The notes beneath the pieces were generated by a model. The model was given only the letters and a program-made list of their open reading frames with translations, searched no databases and was not told the origin of the DNA. A stretch of DNA of 64,000 bases from Pseudogemmobacter faecipullorum (GTDB taxonomy: Bacteria; Pseudomonadota; Alphaproteobacteria; Rhodobacterales; Rhodobacteraceae), in assembly GCF_020539525.1 (NCBI RefSeq), contig NZ_JACDXX010000004.1:62001-126000 (forward strand), read 5' to 3'. Shown here piece by piece: positions 1-7,941 of this stretch (positions are counted from its first letter, which is position 1; every line of letters begins with the position of its first letter). Position numbers and translations under genes: made by a program.

Positions 1-1
1 G

Positions 2-307
2 GAGGCGATTGCCGGTGATTTCCCCGATGAGGATGAGGCCCCGGCGACCGAGGAACGCGGCGATGATGGCTCCTGGCTGGTAGATGGCTGGATGGATATC
101 CGCCGGGCCTCGCAGCTTCTGGAGGCTGATCTTGAGGATGAGACCGAGCGCTATTCGACCCTGGCCGGCTATCTGCTCTGGCGTCTCGGACATATGCCTG
201 TCGTGGGGGAGCAGATGGAGTTTGACAATCTGCGCTTTGAGATTGTCGCGATGAATGGCCGGGCGATTGATAAGATCCGCGTTGCCCGCAAACCATCGCT
301 GTTCTGA
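2..307 (+). CDS. C-terminal part of a CorC/HlyC-type hemolysin-family protein (5' truncated)
   Basis: The reading frame is open from the window edge and ends at a TGA, giving 101 residues of a longer protein. The visible part matches the C-terminal CorC_HlyC domain that follows the CBS pair in TlyC/CorC proteins: an acidic stretch, a DGSWLVDG segment, a region resembling the GxL hydrophobic core, and the typical ending with a conserved FEIVxMxGRxIDKIRV stretch. Such proteins are linked to magnesium/cobalt efflux or are cytoplasmic partners of DUF21 proteins. Whether this copy has an N-terminal membrane DUF21 domain cannot be seen. A strong terminator follows 30 bases downstream. Confidence 0.8.
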   Translation, partial: EAIAGDFPDEDEAPATEERGDDGSWLVDGWMDIRRASQLLEADLEDETERYSTLAGYLLWRLGHMPVVGEQMEFDNLRFEIVAMNGRAIDKIRVARKPSLF

Positions 308-337
308 ACCTGCCTCGTGCAGGGCTGAAACTTCCAG

Positions 338-366
338 GGCCCGGATCGCAGGATCCGGGCCTTTTC
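338..366 (+). terminator. Rho-independent terminator after the CorC-like gene
   Basis: A perfect 10-bp stem GGCCCGGATC / GATCCGGGCC (338-347 and 352-361) with a 4-base loop is followed directly by TTTTC. It ends transcription of the CorC-like gene and separates it from the regulator that starts at 486. Confidence 0.85.
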
Positions 367-485
367 TGTCTGCCGCCCGCTTCGGCCAGGGACAGAGCGG
401 TAGCCCATATTCTTTTCTCGGCCGACAGCGTAATGTTGTGAAAATTCAGCCGGGCCAACCGGCGGACAGGCAGAGAGGGGGAGCT

Positions 486-1556
486 ATGCGGGAACCAGGT
501 GTCAGGCGCTTTGTCGCCCGTGGAGTGGCGCATATCGACGTGCTCTATGATGGCGCGCCGGTCGCGGTTTCTTTCGTTCTGGTGCCGCAGTTTACCATGC
601 TGGCCTTCACCTCGGCGGTGGAGCCTTTCCGGGTGGCCAATCAGCTTTCAGGCAAGACCCTGTTCGAATGGGCGGTCTGGTCGGCCGAGGGGGAGCCGGT
701 CAGCGCGTCAAACGGCATGACCATGGTGGTTGATGGCGCTTTGCCGGCCGAGGCACCGCCCGGCTATGTCCTGGTCTGTGCCGGGGTTGAGCCTGAGCGC
801 CATCTCAGCCGCAAACTGGCTGACTGGATCCGGGTGCAATGGCGGCGCGGGCGCACGGTGGGCAGCCTGTGTACCGGCGCCTATACCCTTGCTAGGGCGG
901 GAATCCTGAAGAACCGCCAGTTTACCCTGCATTGGGAGAATATTCCCGGGTTCCGTGAATCCTGGCCCGATCTGGAGCCGGAGCGGCGGCTCTATTGTAT
1001 CGACAACCGGGTGATCACCAGTGCCGGTGGCGTGGCGGCGGCCGAGCTGGCGCTGCGGCTGATCTCGGATCACTATGGGCCCGAGCTGGGCCAGGCCGTG
1101 ATGAATATGTGCCTGCTCTCCAATCTGCGTCTGCCCAATGATGACCAGATGCCCTCGCTCGCGGCACGTCTTGGCACGCGAAATGAGCATGTGGTCCGCG
1201 CGGTGGCCTGGCTGGAAAGCCGGATCGCGGATGAGTTTCGCCTTGATGACTGTGCCGAACATGTCGGGGTGACGCCGCGTCAGATCCAGCGGCTGTTCCG
1301 CCGCTATCTGGGGGTGACGCCGGTGCAATATCTCAACAGCCTGCGGCTGTCGCATGGACGGATGCTGCTCTCTGAGACCAATATGACGGTGATGGAGGTG
1401 GCGGTGGCCTGCGGTTATGTCTCGGCCTCGCATTTTGCCAAGAGCTTCCGGCGCAAATATGGCGTGGCGCCCGGAAAATATACCCATTTCCCGGGCCATG
1501 CGCAGACCCTCGCTAAAGCGCCGCGAGCGGTGCGGCGCGAAGCGATTGCCAGCTGA
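486..1556 (+). CDS. GlxA-family AraC-type transcriptional regulator (DJ-1/PfpI domain plus HTH)
   Basis: 356 residues. Residues about 15-190 form a DJ-1/PfpI-like amidotransferase domain with the nucleophile-elbow motif GSLCTGAY (Cys129 retained). Residues about 245-345 are a two-helix AraC HTH ending in the usual SxSHFAKSFRRKYGVAPGKY-like pattern. This architecture is that of GlxA/GbdR/CdhR regulators, many of which respond to quaternary amines or related nitrogen compounds. Start ATG 486 is chosen over upstream in-frame ATGs (255) because it has an AGAGGGGGAG ribosome-binding site and the family N-terminus begins here; the upstream extension would run through the terminator at 338-366. A betaine-type importer lies 10 kb away, so a role in amine metabolism is possible but only inferred. 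Its stop codon abuts the stop of the convergent next gene with no gap. Confidence 0.88.
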   Translation: MREPGVRRFVARGVAHIDVLYDGAPVAVSFVLVPQFTMLAFTSAVEPFRVANQLSGKTLFEWAVWSAEGEPVSASNGMTMVVDGALPAEAPPGYVLVCAGVEPERHLSRKLADWIRVQWRRGRTVGSLCTGAYTLARAGILKNRQFTLHWENIPGFRESWPDLEPERRLYCIDNRVITSAGGVAAAELALRLISDHYGPELGQAVMNMCLLSNLRLPNDDQMPSLAARLGTRNEHVVRAVAWLESRIADEFRLDDCAEHVGVTPRQIQRLFRRYLGVTPVQYLNSLRLSHGRMLLSETNMTVMEVAVACGYVSASHFAKSFRRKYGVAPGKYTHFPGHAQTLAKAPRAVRREAIAS

Positions 1557-2330
1557 TCAGGGTTTCAGCAGCCTGTAGGCCAGCAGCCCGACAAATTCGC
1601 GGATTGCCGTGGTGGTGAGGCGCAGATTGCGCGGCGCATCGCTGGTAAAAATCGCATTGGGCGAGGCCCGGTAATCGACGGGCCAGGGCAGAATGCCCTG
1701 CCAGCCGGCCTCGGCAAAGCTGTCGGCCGAGCGGGTCATATGGAAGGCGCTGGTCACCAGAAGCCAGGTCTCGCCAGGTTTCGGCTGGATCAGCTCACGC
1801 GTCAGCCGCGCATTTTCGGCGGTGTTGCGGGCAGAGGTTTCCATCACCAAACGCTCAGGCGCGATGCCGAGCTCGCGGTAAAACCGCAGCGCCGCCGGTT
1901 CACCCTCTCTGCCATGGCGGCTGGTCAGATCGGAATAACCGCCGGTGAAAATCAGCTTCGCCCCAGGGAACAGCTGTGCCAGCCGCAGGCCTTCGGTAAA
2001 GCGCTCGGCGCTGTCATTGAGGCGGACCGGATCGCCCTCCGGCAGGAAAACCGCCTCCTCTGCGCCGCCCAGAACGATGATCCCGGTCACGCTGGCGGGC
2101 AGTTCGGGATAGGGCCAGTGTTTTTCCAGCTGCCAGATCAGCCGGTCGCCAATGGCGATATAGCTGAAGCACAGGGTCAGCAGCAGCGAGGTGAACCCGG
2201 CCCAGAGCGCCAATCGCCGCCGGTTCAGCAGCAGGCCGGCCAGAACCAGGCTGGCGGCGATAATCGCCCAGCTGACCGGCTGGATCAGCAGCCAGGTCAG
2301 TTTGGAAATAACAAAAAACAGATTGTCCAT
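1557..2330 (-). CDS. YdcF/ElyC-family DUF218 membrane protein
   Basis: 257 residues. Two hydrophobic segments at the N-terminus (about residues 7-35 and 40-65) anchor the protein. A DUF218 domain follows with an IIVLGGAEE strand, the LIFTGGYSD turn, a METSARNTAENA motif and TSAFHMTRS. DUF218 proteins such as ElyC and SanA act in envelope integrity or cell-wall precursor metabolism in other bacteria; the exact activity here is unknown. It is convergent with the GlxA-type regulator, the two stop codons being directly adjacent. Confidence 0.85.
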   Translation of the reverse strand: MDNLFFVISKLTWLLIQPVSWAIIAASLVLAGLLLNRRRLALWAGFTSLLLTLCFSYIAIGDRLIWQLEKHWPYPELPASVTGIIVLGGAEEAVFLPEGDPVRLNDSAERFTEGLRLAQLFPGAKLIFTGGYSDLTSRHGREGEPAALRFYRELGIAPERLVMETSARNTAENARLTRELIQPKPGETWLLVTSAFHMTRSADSFAEAGWQGILPWPVDYRASPNAIFTSDAPRNLRLTTTAIREFVGLLAYRLLKP

Positions 2331-2378
2331 GCGGCAGTTCTGGCGGCTTCCGCTTGGTCGGGCAAGGCCGAACCTGGA

Positions 2379-3539
2379 TCAGCCGTCAATAAATTCGCGC
2401 CAGCGTCGGATCAGGTAATTATGCTCGGGCATGATGGTTGACCAGACTGTGACCCGCGCCTCGCGTTCGCGCCAGGAGCCGCCCTCGCGCCGCTCGCCTT
2501 TGCGCACCACCACCGGCAGATCAAGCCCGGGCAGATCCTCAGCCGCGGGCAGGCCAGCATACCAGTAGTCCCATTCCGCGGGCGTCAGGGTCTGTTTCAG
2601 CGGCTCGGGTACCGACATGTAATAGCCCTGGCGGGCCATGATCGCCCCGGGCGTGCCGTCGAGCCACCAGTTCAGATAGCTATAGGCCATGTCGAGACGC
2701 GCCCCTTCGGTCGCGGCAGAGATCGACAGGCCCGAATGCCAGCCGCGATAGCCTTCCTTCGGGGCGGCATAGCTGAGCTTTTGACCGGCGGCGCGCAGCC
2801 GGTACCAGGCCGGTGACCAGATCGCACCCATTGCCGTGCCCGGACCGGCCATCATCTTCACGGAATCCTCGGCCGAGGCCCAGAAGCGCCCGAAATGGCC
2901 CGAGCGTTTCAGCCGCATCAGATGGCTGAACAGCTCGTCAATTTCCTCGACCGACAGATCGCCGGGATCCCCGATCTCCATCAGCCCGGCCGCGCGCGCG
3001 GCCAGGGCCAGCTCTACCGCGCTTGCCGCCGGATCCTGTGCCATTGCACAGCGGCCATGCCAGCGCTCATCGAGGAGCCAGGCCCAGGATTCGGCCTCGC
3101 CGGCGTGGCGCAGCGCCTCGACCTCGGGCCCCCAGGCAAAACTGTCGAGGTTATAGGTGGTGGGCAGCATGGCGATCCGGGCCGCAGCGCCTGGCGCGGG
3201 CAGGGGGCCGAGACTGCGGTCATGCTGGACATAGAGCAGATCGCCAGGCCTGGCTCCGGTGCCCTGGCCCGATCCGGCGATGCGGATTTCACCCCAGCGC
3301 CGGATCCGGGCCGTGTCGATCGCCTGGATGGCAACGGCGGTCCAGAGCAGGTCGAGCGAGTGAAACCACTGATCGTAAACATCATAGCTGCCAGGGCTCA
3401 TGATGCCGCGGCGCTGGCAGGGCAGGCCGTCGAGAATGTCGAATTCCACGGCAAAAGGCAGCTGTTCTTTTGCCGCGCGGCAAAGCCCGGGGGTCAGGGT
3501 CGCCGAGGTGCCCAGCACCCGCAAAGGCCTCTCATCCAT
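2379..3539 (-). CDS. Leaderless PotD-type solute-binding-protein homologue, probably cytoplasmic
   Basis: 386 residues of the extracellular solute-binding protein fold, clearly a paralogue of the Tat-exported protein at 4819-6114. Shared blocks include GHFxxFWxxxEDSVxxMAG, IWSPAW, KEGYRGWxxGLxIS, AYxYLNWxLxGxxGAxMARQGYYxSVP and TPAEWDYWYxGxPA. The mature domain begins within a few residues of the start (MDERPLRVLGTS), so there is no Sec, Tat or lipoprotein signal, and it should stay in the cytoplasm. The chosen ATG at 3539 overlaps the end of the GntR gene by 8 bases (ATGGATGA), implying translational coupling; an ATG at 3557 is also possible but is too short to add a signal. Being co-translated with the regulator and opposite the transporter, it may be an intracellular ligand sensor. 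That role is inference. Confidence 0.8.
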   Translation of the reverse strand: MDERPLRVLGTSATLTPGLCRAAKEQLPFAVEFDILDGLPCQRRGIMSPGSYDVYDQWFHSLDLLWTAVAIQAIDTARIRRWGEIRIAGSGQGTGARPGDLLYVQHDRSLGPLPAPGAAARIAMLPTTYNLDSFAWGPEVEALRHAGEAESWAWLLDERWHGRCAMAQDPAASAVELALAARAAGLMEIGDPGDLSVEEIDELFSHLMRLKRSGHFGRFWASAEDSVKMMAGPGTAMGAIWSPAWYRLRAAGQKLSYAAPKEGYRGWHSGLSISAATEGARLDMAYSYLNWWLDGTPGAIMARQGYYMSVPEPLKQTLTPAEWDYWYAGLPAAEDLPGLDLPVVVRKGERREGGSWREREARVTVWSTIMPEHNYLIRRWREFIDG

Positions 3540-4572
3540 TCTGCCCGCCTCCATCAACCGGGGTCAGATAGCCGACCTGGCGCGGCACCGGCAAAGCCGA
3601 GAGCACGCGCAGCCGCGCGAGGAGCAGCTTCTCGACCCGGCTCAGGTGGTTTTGCAGCAGGATCCGCGCCACCTCGCCGGTTCCCATGCGCAGATGATGC
3701 AGGATCTGCGCATAATCCTGCAGGCTGCTCAGATCGTCGACCATCGGGAAATGCTGGCGAAACAGCTGTGAAACGATGAGGGAAATCTGATTGCGCCGAA
3801 TTGAGGTCAGCATGCGTTTATTGCGTAAACCGTCACTAAGATGGCGGAAAAGCGCAGTTTCCACTTCATTCACCCGTTCGGCACTGCAATCGGGGAACCG
3901 GGTGATCAGCTGGTCAACCCTTTGCGCCAGCTCTTCGAGAGCGGCCGGATCCATCGCCGGAGCCAGCCGCGCCAGCGCCTCCGGCTCGAGCAACCGGCGC
4001 ATTTCCAGGGTCTCGCGCAGATCGCGGGCGGTCAGCTGCCCGACGATCCAGTGCGATTTATGATCCTTTTCGATCAGGCGCCGGTCGGTCAGCCGCCAGA
4101 GCACCTCACGCGCTACGGTGCGGCTGACATGATAATGATCACCAAGGGCTGCCTCCTGGATCCGCCAGGAGCCGAAGGGCATGCAGGCGGTGATTTCCTC
4201 GCGCACCTGGGCAAAGATCCGCTCCCAGCTGGGCGAGCGGTCAATCTCCTCGGCGCGGCCGCCGGGATGATCGGTCAGAATATCATGCAGCTCGCGGCTG
4301 CTGATGCGCACCGGCCCGGCCGTGCCGGTGATATAACCCTGGCCAAGGGCGGCGCGGATCAGGCCGGCCTCGGCCAGCAGGGCCAGCGCCCGGCGCACCG
4401 GGGCACGCGACACACCAAGATGCAGGGCGATGACAGCCTCTTTCAGCACCGTGCCGGGGCCGATTTCGCCGCGCAGGATCCGGTCCGCCAGCAGGTCGCG
4501 CACCGAGGCATAGAGGAAAGCCTGGGCCGGGGCTGCGGGCAGATCGGGCGGGGGGGGGAGCTGTATCGCCAT
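3532..4572 (-). CDS. GntR-family regulator with two winged-helix domains and an FCD-like C-terminus
   Basis: 346 residues, about 100 more than a normal FadR/FCD-type GntR protein. Residues about 20-85 form one GntR winged helix (ASVRDLLADRILRGEIGPG, then LGVSRAPVRRALALLAEAGLI). A second lies at about 113-180 (WERIFAQVREEI, then HVSRTVAREVLWRLTDRRLI). An all-helical FCD-like ligand domain follows from about 185 (TARDLRETLEMRRLLEPEALARL). The gene is divergent from the ABC transporter operon that starts at 4819 and overlaps the leaderless binding-protein gene downstream by 8 bases. It probably controls that locus. A nine-base C tract lies in codons 5-8 of the coding strand. Single-domain GntR is the rule, so the tandem arrangement is notable. 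Confidence 0.85.
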   Translation of the reverse strand: MAIQLPPPPDLPAAPAQAFLYASVRDLLADRILRGEIGPGTVLKEAVIALHLGVSRAPVRRALALLAEAGLIRAALGQGYITGTAGPVRISSRELHDILTDHPGGRAEEIDRSPSWERIFAQVREEITACMPFGSWRIQEAALGDHYHVSRTVAREVLWRLTDRRLIEKDHKSHWIVGQLTARDLRETLEMRRLLEPEALARLAPAMDPAALEELAQRVDQLITRFPDCSAERVNEVETALFRHLSDGLRNKRMLTSIRRNQISLIVSQLFRQHFPMVDDLSSLQDYAQILHHLRMGTGEVARILLQNHLSRVEKLLLARLRVLSALPVPRQVGYLTPVDGGGQNG

Positions 4573-4581
4573 AATAAATGT

Positions 4582-4597
4582 ACTTTGAATACAAAGT
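4582..4597. promoter_or_regulatory. Inverted repeat, candidate operator of the tandem GntR regulator
   Basis: ACTTTG-N4-CAAAGT lies 10-25 bases upstream of the GntR start codon in the divergent control region. The half-site ACTTTGT recurs at 4713-4719 nearer the transporter operon. Position and symmetry suggest autoregulation. No binding data. Confidence 0.5.
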
Positions 4598-4673
4598 TAG
4601 CAGAGTAAAGCCGAAGATCTCGCTATTTTGCGCGATCGAGCATGGATATGCGGAATTTATCAGACAGAATGCG

Positions 4674-4694
4674 ACATTTTATAAGTCTAAATGT
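4674..4694. promoter_or_regulatory. Second inverted repeat in the divergent control region
   Basis: ACATTT-N9-AAATGT lies in the AT-rich part of the 246-base region between the GntR gene and the transporter operon. It could be an operator or part of the plus-strand promoter. I see no convincing -35/-10 pair. Confidence 0.35.
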
Positions 4695-4818
4695 TTATTG
4701 CATCCTTGAAACACTTTGTTAGCCTGTTGTCAGAAGGTCCACTGCTTTCGCAGAATGAAGAGGCCCGGCCTCGGGAATCACCCGGTGACAGGGCCCAATA
4801 AACACAGGGAGAAAGACG

Positions 4819-6114
4819 ATGACGACCACTGAGAAGAAGGCGGGCGACTTCAGCCGTCGCGGATTTCTGAAGGCCTCGGCCGGGGCGGCGGGGGCCGCTG
4901 CCGGAGCGGGGGTTCTTGGCACCCCGATGATCTGGGCCCAGACCATCAAGGACATCACGCTGAACCAGGTCGGCCCCTCTTATTCGGTGATTGCCGATAT
5001 CTGCGAGAAGGCCTCGGCGGATCTGGGCTTTAAGATCATGCCGCAGACCGCGGACAGCACCTCGCTGATGGCAAAAGTGGTCAATCAGCCCGAAACTATC
5101 GATATTGCCGATCTCGAATTCTGGGCGATGCAGAAGGTCTGGCGCTCGGGCCAGCTGCAGCCGGTTGAGGTCGCAAAGATCGCGAAATGGAACGACATCA
5201 CCCCGGTGATGAAGGACGGCAAGAATTTCGATGGCTCGCCCCAGTCGATGCAGGGCACCACGCCGGTGAAGGTGATGTATACCGGCGGGCCCGGGGATAA
5301 GGAATTTTCGGCGGCGCCGACCGAATATGCCACCACCATGCCGACGATCTTTAACGCAGATACGCTTGGCATCCGCCCTGATCTGATCGGCCGTCCGGTG
5401 GACAGCTGGGCCGAGCTGTTCAATCCGGAATTCCGCGGCAAGGTCGCGCTGATGAACATCCCGCAGATCGGCATCATGGATGCTGCTATGGCCATCGAGG
5501 CGCTTGGCGAGCGCACCTATGCCGATAAAGGCAATATGAGCAAAGAAGAGATCGATTTCACCATCGATCGGCTGATCGGCCTCAAGAAAGAGGGCCATTT
5601 CCGCGCCTTCTGGACCACCTTTGACGAAAGCGTCAACCTGATGGCCGGGGGGGAGGTGGTGATCCAGTCGATGTGGTCGCCGGCGGTCACCGCGGTGAAA
5701 TCGCGCGGCACCGCCTGTATCTATCAGGGGATGAAAGAGGGCTATCGCGGCTGGGGCCTCGGTATGGGGCTCATGAGCCATCTGGAAGGTATCAGGCTTG
5801 AAGCCGCCTATGAATATCTGAACTGGTATCTCACCGGCTGGCAGGGTGCCTTTATCGCACGCCAGGGCTATTACTCCTCGGTTCCCTCGACGGCGAAAGA
5901 GAATATGACCGCCGATGAATGGGGCTACTGGTATGAGGGTAAGCCCGCGGTTGCCGATATTCTCGACCCCTATGGTGCGGTGATGGACAAGGCCGGTGCC
6001 AGCCGTGATGGCGGCTCGTTCGAGGCGCGGATCGGTAATATCGCCTGCTGGAACACCGTGATGGACGAAGAGCGCTATATGGTCAGCCGCTGGAATGAGT
6101 TTGTCTCGGCCTGA
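4819..6114 (+). CDS. Tat-exported PotD-type ABC transporter solute-binding protein
   Basis: 431 residues. The N-terminus carries a twin-arginine signal (SRRGFLK at residues 12-18), an Ala/Gly-rich hydrophobic stretch, and a likely cleavage after Ala40 (MIWA-Q). The mature part is an extracellular solute-binding protein of the spermidine/putrescine (PotD/PotF) class. Tat export implies folding before secretion. Start ATG has AGGGAGAAAG upstream. It is the first gene of an operon with two permeases, an ATPase and a metal-dependent hydrolase, and has a leaderless paralogue on the opposite arm. The ligand is not determined; the hydrolase downstream suggests a cyclic imide, amide or acetylated compound rather than a free polyamine, but this is inference. 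Confidence 0.87.
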   Translation: MTTTEKKAGDFSRRGFLKASAGAAGAAAGAGVLGTPMIWAQTIKDITLNQVGPSYSVIADICEKASADLGFKIMPQTADSTSLMAKVVNQPETIDIADLEFWAMQKVWRSGQLQPVEVAKIAKWNDITPVMKDGKNFDGSPQSMQGTTPVKVMYTGGPGDKEFSAAPTEYATTMPTIFNADTLGIRPDLIGRPVDSWAELFNPEFRGKVALMNIPQIGIMDAAMAIEALGERTYADKGNMSKEEIDFTIDRLIGLKKEGHFRAFWTTFDESVNLMAGGEVVIQSMWSPAVTAVKSRGTACIYQGMKEGYRGWGLGMGLMSHLEGIRLEAAYEYLNWYLTGWQGAFIARQGYYSSVPSTAKENMTADEWGYWYEGKPAVADILDPYGAVMDKAGASRDGGSFEARIGNIACWNTVMDEERYMVSRWNEFVSA

Positions 6115-6169
6115 TCGCGACAAAGGCTGATACGGGGCGCGGGCCCCATAACGGGCCTGCCAGCTTCTT

Positions 6170-6191
6170 CCCGCGCCGCGACCGGCGCGGG
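6170..6191 (+). terminator. Intercistronic GC hairpin after the binding-protein gene
   Basis: An 8-bp stem CCCGCGCC / GGCGCGGG is followed by CCTTCTCTT, between the binding-protein gene and the first permease. Hairpins here usually stabilise or partially terminate the upstream message so that the binding protein exceeds the membrane subunits. Confidence 0.6.
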
Positions 6192-6219
6192 CCTTCTCTT
6201 CTGAGCTCTGAGGTTTCCC

Positions 6220-7092
6220 ATGTCGCGCTCGTCGGGCCGGTCATCGCCGCTGACGCCCTATCTGCAGATTACACCGCTTGCTCTGATCATGCTGGCCATG
6301 GTGGGCATCCCGCTGATCACGGTTGTGCTGCTGAGTTTCTGGCAATCGGATGGTATTGCCATCTATCCTGAATTCACCCTGGCCAATTACGCCCAGGTGC
6401 TGACCTCTCCGGTCACGCTGACCTTGTTTCTGAACACGCTGAAATATGCCGCCATCACTCTGGTGGCGACGACGCTGATCGGCTTCACCTGTTCCTATTT
6501 CCTGGTGTTCTATGTCCGCAGTCTGAAATGGCAGATCGGGCTGTTTCTGCTCTGCACCATCCCGTTCTGGACCTCAAACGTGATCCGCATGGTCAGCTGG
6601 ATCCCCTTCCTTGGACGTGAGGGGGTGTTCAATCAGATGCTGATCAATGCCGGGGTGATCGATGCGCCGCTCGACATGCTGCTCTATTCAGATTTCGCGG
6701 TGGTGCTGACCTATATCCACCTCTTCACTTTGTTCATGATTGTGCCGGTCTTCAACTCGATGGCCAAGATCAATCCCAGTCTGATTGAGGCGGCGCGCGA
6801 TGCCGGGGCCAGCCCTTGGCAGATCCTCTGGACCGTGATCGTGCCTTTGTCACGCACCGGGATCGCGCTTGGCTCGATCTTTGTCGTCACCCTGGTGATG
6901 GGCGATTTCTTTGTCGTGCGGGTGATGAGCGGCGGACAGAGCGCCTCGGTGGTTTCAGCGATGAAGAACCAGATCGACCAGCTGTTTTACCCCGAGGCGG
7001 CCGCCATGGCGGTGCTGCTGATCGTTGTCGTGCTGCTGATGGTCTCGGCCATTCTGCGCATCGTCGACATCCGCTCGGAACTGGCAAAGTAG
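6220..7092 (+). CDS. ABC transporter permease, PotB-like
   Basis: 290 residues with about six transmembrane segments and the binding-protein-dependent permease EAA loop (EAARDAGASPWQILWTVIVPL, about residues 189-209) that contacts the ATPase. It resembles PotB/PotH permeases. It is the second gene of the operon, with GAGGTTTCCC upstream of the ATG and nine bases to the next gene. It pairs with the following permease as a heterodimeric channel. Confidence 0.88.
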   Translation: MSRSSGRSSPLTPYLQITPLALIMLAMVGIPLITVVLLSFWQSDGIAIYPEFTLANYAQVLTSPVTLTLFLNTLKYAAITLVATTLIGFTCSYFLVFYVRSLKWQIGLFLLCTIPFWTSNVIRMVSWIPFLGREGVFNQMLINAGVIDAPLDMLLYSDFAVVLTYIHLFTLFMIVPVFNSMAKINPSLIEAARDAGASPWQILWTVIVPLSRTGIALGSIFVVTLVMGDFFVVRVMSGGQSASVVSAMKNQIDQLFYPEAAAMAVLLIVVVLLMVSAILRIVDIRSELAK

Positions 7093-7101
7093 GGGGCGGG
7101 C

Positions 7102-7938
7102 ATGTCACAGGCGACACAAAAACGCGGGCTGGCCTTCTATCTGCTGGCCGCATTCTTCGCGACTTTCGTTCTGTTCCTCTATGGCCCGATGCTGGTGATC
7201 TTCATCCTCAGCTTCCAGGGGCCGACCGGCGGGCTGACCTTCCCGATGCGCGGCGTCTCGACCCACTGGTTCCAGGATCTCTGGGGCGCGACCCGCTACG
7301 GCGATCTGGGCGGGGCTTTCAAACGCTCGATGCTGCTGGGGCTGATGTCGCTGACGGTGACCGGCGTGGTCTGCCTCTTTGCCGGCCTTGCCTTCCGCAG
7401 GCGCTTTTTCGGCGCGGGGCCGCTGTTCTATCTCGCCATCACCAGCCTCGTCGTGCCGGGGATCCTGCTTGGTCTTGGCATCAGCCAGCTGTTCCAGCTG
7501 CTTGGCTTCCGCCTGAACTGGTGGCTCTCGGGCCTTGGCGCGCATCTCAGCTGGACGTTGCCCTTTGGCCTCCTGATCATGTTCGCGGTGCTGAACCGCT
7601 TTGACAGTTCCTGGGAGGAGGCGGCGCGCGATGCCGGGGCCAGCCCCTGGCAGACCCTGCGCTGGGTGACGGTGCCGATCCTGTTCCCGGGCCTGATCGC
7701 GGTGGCTTTGTTTGGCTTTACCCTCTCTTACGATGAAATGCCGCGTTCGCTGCTCACTGTCGGCGGCAAGAATACCCTGCCGATTGAAATCTCCAACATG
7801 ACCACAAACGTCACGACGCCTGCGCTTTACGCGATTGGCACCGTGACCTCGGTCATCAGCTTTGCCGTGATTGCGCTGGCCTTCCTCGGTATCGCTCTCA
7901 TCCAGAAACGCCGTGCCCGCGCCAAGCGAGGAGCCTGA
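7102..7938 (+). CDS. ABC transporter permease, PotC-like
   Basis: 278 residues with about six membrane segments and an EAA loop (EEAARDAGASPWQTLRWVTVPI) near residue 173, almost identical to the loop in the preceding permease. It resembles PotC/PotI. GGGGGCGGGC precedes the ATG, and three bases separate its stop from the ATPase gene. It forms the inner-membrane channel with the product of 6220-7092. Confidence 0.88.
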   Translation: MSQATQKRGLAFYLLAAFFATFVLFLYGPMLVIFILSFQGPTGGLTFPMRGVSTHWFQDLWGATRYGDLGGAFKRSMLLGLMSLTVTGVVCLFAGLAFRRRFFGAGPLFYLAITSLVVPGILLGLGISQLFQLLGFRLNWWLSGLGAHLSWTLPFGLLIMFAVLNRFDSSWEEAARDAGASPWQTLRWVTVPILFPGLIAVALFGFTLSYDEMPRSLLTVGGKNTLPIEISNMTTNVTTPALYAIGTVTSVISFAVIALAFLGIALIQKRRARAKRGA

Positions 7939-7941
7939 TCT

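Noticed and set aside
4687-6123. 478-residue minus-strand open frame
   Set aside because: Shadow of the Tat binding-protein gene; the plus strand has clear motifs, signal and ribosome-binding site.
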